Shown: in pieces, positions 59,917 to 64,000 of the stretch
Numbering within the stretch: the stretch's first letter is position 1
How the letters are laid out: each line of letters begins with the position of its first letter
Source of the DNA: Lunularia cruciata
Lineage: Eukaryota > Streptophyta > Marchantiopsida > Lunulariales > Lunulariaceae
Direction of reading: 5' to 3'
NCBI GenBank assembly: GCA_948567375.1
Contig: OX419759.1
Span: 18,196,744 to 18,260,743, forward strand
Length of the DNA: 64,000 nt
Notes under the pieces: model-generated
Told to the model about the DNA's origin: nothing
The model's database searches: none
Seen by the model: only the letters and a program-made list of their open reading frames with translations
Translations under genes and position numbers: made by a program

Positions 59917-60300
59917 AGTAATAATATGGAGTTAGTATGGAGTTAATATGGAGTAGAAGCTAAATATACCTAACAATTCATGGAATTAGCATATAGCTAA
60001 GAAATTTTGAAAATGTTCTAGAAGCATCAAAGAAGCTTCTAGGAACTTTCCAAGGGTTGAGTAACTTGTATGCCAAGTTGATAATTAGCTTAGCTTTCAT
60101 GCCAAGTAAATGGCTAGCTCAACTTGCACTCTGAGTAAGGAAACTTCTAAAGGAACCTTCCTTGAAGCTTCTTGGGAGCCTTGTACCCAAGTTGCCTATA
60201 AATAGCAAAGCCCAAACTCAAGGTAGACAGTTGGAGTTTCACTTGATAGGTCATGTGATTTTCTACTTTGATATTCTATTTGTCTATTTCTCTCTTCTAT
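59917..60300 (+). repeat. Ty3-C copy 1 3' LTR (degenerate)
   Basis: It begins AGTAATAATATGGAG, corresponding to TGTAACAATATGGAG of other copies. It contains the AAGCTTCT, gccaagt and ttagcttagctttcatgcc phrases of the Ty3-C U3 and a ctataaata TATA region at about 60196. The right end is uncertain. Confidence 0.6.
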
Positions 60301-61410
60301 CTTTGATAATCTCTATACACCCATTTGTAGCCAATTGCCTGATTTTCTTTAGGAAATTTCACCAAAGCTCATGTTTAGTTCTTATGGAAGGACCTTTTTC
60401 TTTCTCCATGCTATTTGGCATTTTTATAATAGTTGTCATCCATGGCTTATTGAAATGTAGATAGCTTACTATTTTCTATTATCAACATAAAAGCAGTAGT
60501 TTTTAGGTACCTAAACATTTCTAGTGTTTTGTGTTTCTTTTTATTTGTTAAGCTGAAGTTGTTGTGAATCTTCATCCTTGATTGTCTAAGATGTAAAAAT
60601 TTGATACATTCTCATCTATACTCAAAGGTTCAAGAACATCAACCTCCACCTTAGGCAAATCCATATTCAGCCAAGCTATCTTCCTTACTATGGTGTATGT
60701 CTCTCAACATTGAGGTCTCATTAAACCTCCTATTTCCACTTTCCACAATCTACTTTTATCGGGATTACATATCATCTATCCTTTCAAAAATAGTTTCTAT
60801 AACCTAGAAAGATATAATTCCCAAACTAAACTTAGATCTTTGTTTGCACATAGTCATATGCTAGACATTCAAAATTTCTTAGGACTCAAAACTCTACTCT
60901 ATTTTTTCAATTACTAAACATACTTTGAGCTTTCTCTAATAGTTCCATATCCATCTGCTCTATCAATCTAGTTATTTTGTTGAAGAGTACAAACATTAGT
61001 AAAGTGATGAACTATTCCTTGAAAAAAACTGTCAAACTCTTTTGATTTGTCCATTATCAAAACCAAGACACTTTAACTCTATATTAGTTTGCTTCTTTAT
61101 CCTAGTTTGACACTTATTAGCAATGTAGACTCTCAGACTTTTGGTTCATTACATAGACGTTATATAATTTTGGTACAATTTGCTAGCTTTGTAAGCAATA
61201 GGTTTAGGTCTCCATACATAAAAATTTATATAATACAATGTGCCTTAATTTCAATAAAACATATGATTATAGCTCACTCTACAATAATTTTCAAACATAA
61301 AATACCCAAGCAAATACAACTTACAAGATTTCATACCCTTCAATAGTTAGTGCTTATGTAGTTCCAAAGTTCCTCTTTCATGCATGTGATCCTAACAAGC
61401 ATACCATGAC
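60301..61410. other. Stretch between two Ty3-C copies
   Basis: AT-rich sequence with stops throughout. I see no gene, RNA or element end in it. Confidence 0.5.
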
Positions 61411-61850
61411 TATAACAATATGGAGTTTATAGACAAGTTAGTCAAGACTAACAAAGGCGCAAATAGGCCAAATCAGCCAGGAATTATAAGAATATTCTAT
61501 GAGTACTTAAGAAGATATTTGGTACCTTCCAAATATTGGGTAATGTGCATGCCAAGTGATGACTTCTAAGAGGAAGCTTCTTGGGAAGTTTCCCAACTAG
61601 CTTAGCTTGCATGCAAAATGGATGGCTTTTAGAAGGAAGCTTCTCAAGAAACTTCTTGGTTAGCTTCATTTTCACTCTAAGAAAGTGGGTTTTAGAAAGC
61701 TTCTTAAAATTTTTCTCAAAAGCCTTGTATATTCCCTATAATACCAAAGGCCAAGCTCATGTTAGGCATTTGGAGCTTCCTTCATTCAAGAGTCCCAATG
61801 TGATCTTCCACTCCAATCTTCCAATCTCTTATTTCTCTTAGTCTTTTACA
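61411..61850 (+). repeat. Ty3-C copy 2 5' LTR
   Basis: TATAACAATATGG (one base off TGTAACAATAT) to TTTTACA, 440 bp. It is shorter than the 556-bp LTR of the - strand copy because it has fewer U3 tandem units. Confidence 0.75.
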
Positions 61851-64000
61851 TTGGTATCAAAGTAAGAATGGGATGGATGAAATTTAAGGACCACCGAATC
61901 CGTTTTTGCCAAACCATTAACATTTTTGTGTCCATGTACTACCCAAGCATCATTTCATGCAACTCATCATCTCACACTTGGGGTAAAATTTTCTGAATAT
62001 GTTCACCTTGTGTGATGAATCCTTGGTACTTCCAATTGTAACTTATAGAGAATTGTGGACTTGTTGCATCTACATGTTAACTTAGATAAATTATAGGGAG
62101 TTTAATAGAGTAGTAGCCATGATGGTAATGATTGAAGTTATCATTGCTATGTAGCAACAAATCAAGCACTTACTCAATTGTTGGAAGAACTAGATCATCA
62201 AGGACAAGATCATGTAAAGAAAGCATCATTTTGAGAAGGAGATGAGCATATCCAATTTCCAAAGCCCAAGGTATTTGAATGAAAGAATCTCTTGGGCACA
62301 ATATAGACTTTTTTCTACAAATTTTCAAGATTAATAGAGTAGATTGGATGGAGTGGAAAAACTATGTAGTTGGTTTTGAGTGGAGTGAGCTAAATGGAAA
62401 TTTGTTGTGCCAATCTCAACATACAAAAAATTCAAGAGTGCAAAAATTAAGTGATTCCAAGTTATAAATGCTACACAAGCCATAGGAGATAGGTTGATAG
62501 AGTTGAAGTAGATTGGTTCTATAAGAAGCTATATCACTCAATTCCATAAAACATAATCCAAATTCCATATATACTAGAAGGTGAAGTTTTGGATCAATTT
62601 GTGAGGGGCTTAAAGTCATGCACCAAATTGGAAGTGACCATACAAGAGCCCAAACACTTGGAGGAAGCTATGCAATTGGTTTTGATTCCTTTGTTGCAAA
62701 ACCTTGGTCTTGACCTTGACTCTCATAGAACCTGCCAACACACTATACGTAGGTAGAAGAGCCAATACCAATGGAGATTGATATTGTCCAACAGAGATCA
62801 CTTGGCACTATAGACAGGGAAAAATTATGAAAAAATAATGGTTGCTTTTATTATCACCAAATTGGACATCATATTATTGATGTCCTCTCAAGAATAGATG
62901 ACCCCAACTAATTGCCCAAATGGAGTTTATGGAGCATGATGATCAAGCAAACAAAGAATCCAAGTAGAAGAATTCAAGTCATCTACTGAGAATCTAATTA
63001 GTTCTAATGGGATTGAAGGCTCAACGTATGCAAGTTTACTTCACTTGCAAGGTATGATATCTTATTATAGTTGTAGGATTTTGGTTGATTTTGGAAGTTT
63101 AGAGAATTTTATGTCCATATAATTAGCAAAGGAATTAGGTATTATTATCCAACCAATAATCAAAATAGATTGATGATGGTAGATGGTAGAAAGGGTTTTG
63201 CATTTTATACCTCACATCTTGTTACATCCAAGATTAGGAAGGAGTATTTAGAGTGTATGAGGTTTGTAGTAGTACTTCTACACTATGATGTCATTCTTGG
63301 TTTACCTTACCTTGAACATCACAAGGTTTAATTTGATTGGACCTGACAACAAAGTCAAGTACAACACCAAGACAGGAATTACCAATTAGGTTGTTTGGCA
63401 CCTTTGACTAAGACACCTAAGAAAAGCCATTTCCAAGATAGGAAGTTTGTCAATAAAGCAACCATAGAGTAAGCTTTGGAGGAAGATAAAGTTATTTTTG
63501 CAATGTGGATCAAGTCAATTGTGCATGGAAAATCAGATGAGGCTAGAAGCCTCATCAAGTAATGATTGATCAAATAGTTTAGGAGTTTGCAGATGTGTTT
63601 CTTGATGATCTGCCAAAGGGATTACCCTCTAATCATGGTATGCATTTCAAGATTGAGTTGTTGATAGGAAGTACTCCAATGAGTAGACCAGTTTATTGGT
63701 TCTCACCAATGGAGTTGGATGAGCTTTTGAACAACAATAATAGAGTTGTTGGAGAAGGATTTCAGATGATATAATACATCTCTTTGGGGAGCACTGGTAC
63801 TATTTGCTCCAAAGAAGGGTGGTGTACTTTGCTCCTATATTGATTACAGTGGCATCAATTAACAAATAGTGAAGAATGCATATCCTTTACCTTGAATTGA
63901 TGATGTGTTGAATCAATTGAGTGGAGCACAATACTTCTCCAAGTTGGATCTCTAAAACGGCTATTGGCAGATTTCCATTGATAGAGAGGTTGTGCAAAAG
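61851..64000 (+). mobile_element. Ty3-C (+ strand copy 2), 5' half running off the window
   Basis: The PBS TGGTATCAAAG is at 61852-61862. Gag remnants span about 61870-62990, including a zinc-knuckle-like CFYYHQIGHHIID at about 62844 with Cys positions lost. A protease remnant is near 63075 (LVDFGSLENFM, with D-F-G for D-S-G). RT starts at about 63590 (DDLPKGLPSNHG, then MSRPVYWFSP) and continues past 64000. Stops are present throughout, so this copy is also dead. Confidence 0.78.

Overview
This is nuclear DNA from a land plant. The only intact, intron-containing gene I can support is an auxin-response repressor (Aux/IAA family) at 17195-20097 on the + strand. Its very long Ser/Gln-rich N-terminus and early-diverging motif variants ([18 protein letters not shown]) suggest a bryophyte, perhaps a liverwort. 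The sequence alone does not settle the species.

Layout. (1) 1-15.1 kb is mostly non-coding, with two diverged co-linear copies of an unidentified repeat (about 290-1090 and 2740-3500), small tandem duplications and no convincing gene. (2) 15.1-22.7 kb holds the Aux/IAA gene: a CT-rich leader with upstream ORFs, five coding exons, and a downstream region without recognisable genes. (3) 22.7-29.3 kb is strikingly AT-rich and gene-free, with long TA and TC microsatellites, a palindrome and a miRNA-like hairpin. (4) 29.3 kb to the window end is a nested graveyard of LTR retrotransposons.

The retrotransposon part contains four families. Ty3-B is a decayed Ty3/gypsy element on the - strand (about 29.33-35.9 kb) that hosts solo LTRs. 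Family A is a Ty3/gypsy chromovirus with one complete but dead copy (46578-53177, both LTRs, PBS, gag, pol with chromodomain, PPT) and three solo LTRs, each with a perfect 5-bp target-site duplication. Ty3-C is present as three copies: one on the - strand split by the family A insertion, and two on the + strand, the last running off the window. A Ty1/copia 3' fragment on the - strand lies at 43228-44940. All retroelement ORFs are broken by stops or frameshifts. In element A nearly all the stops fit C-to-T change at CG or CHG sites, as expected after long cytosine methylation.

Functionally, the Aux/IAA protein would bind auxin response factors through its C-terminal PB1 domain, repress through its LxLxL motifs and be degraded through its GWPP degron when auxin is present. 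I found no clearly new biological system. The most interesting leads are an intron-1 retention stop in the Aux/IAA gene that would leave the repression motif without degron or PB1, a long-spaced inverted pair of auxin response elements far upstream, variation in the number of U3 repeat units among the family A LTRs, and the nested insertion record.
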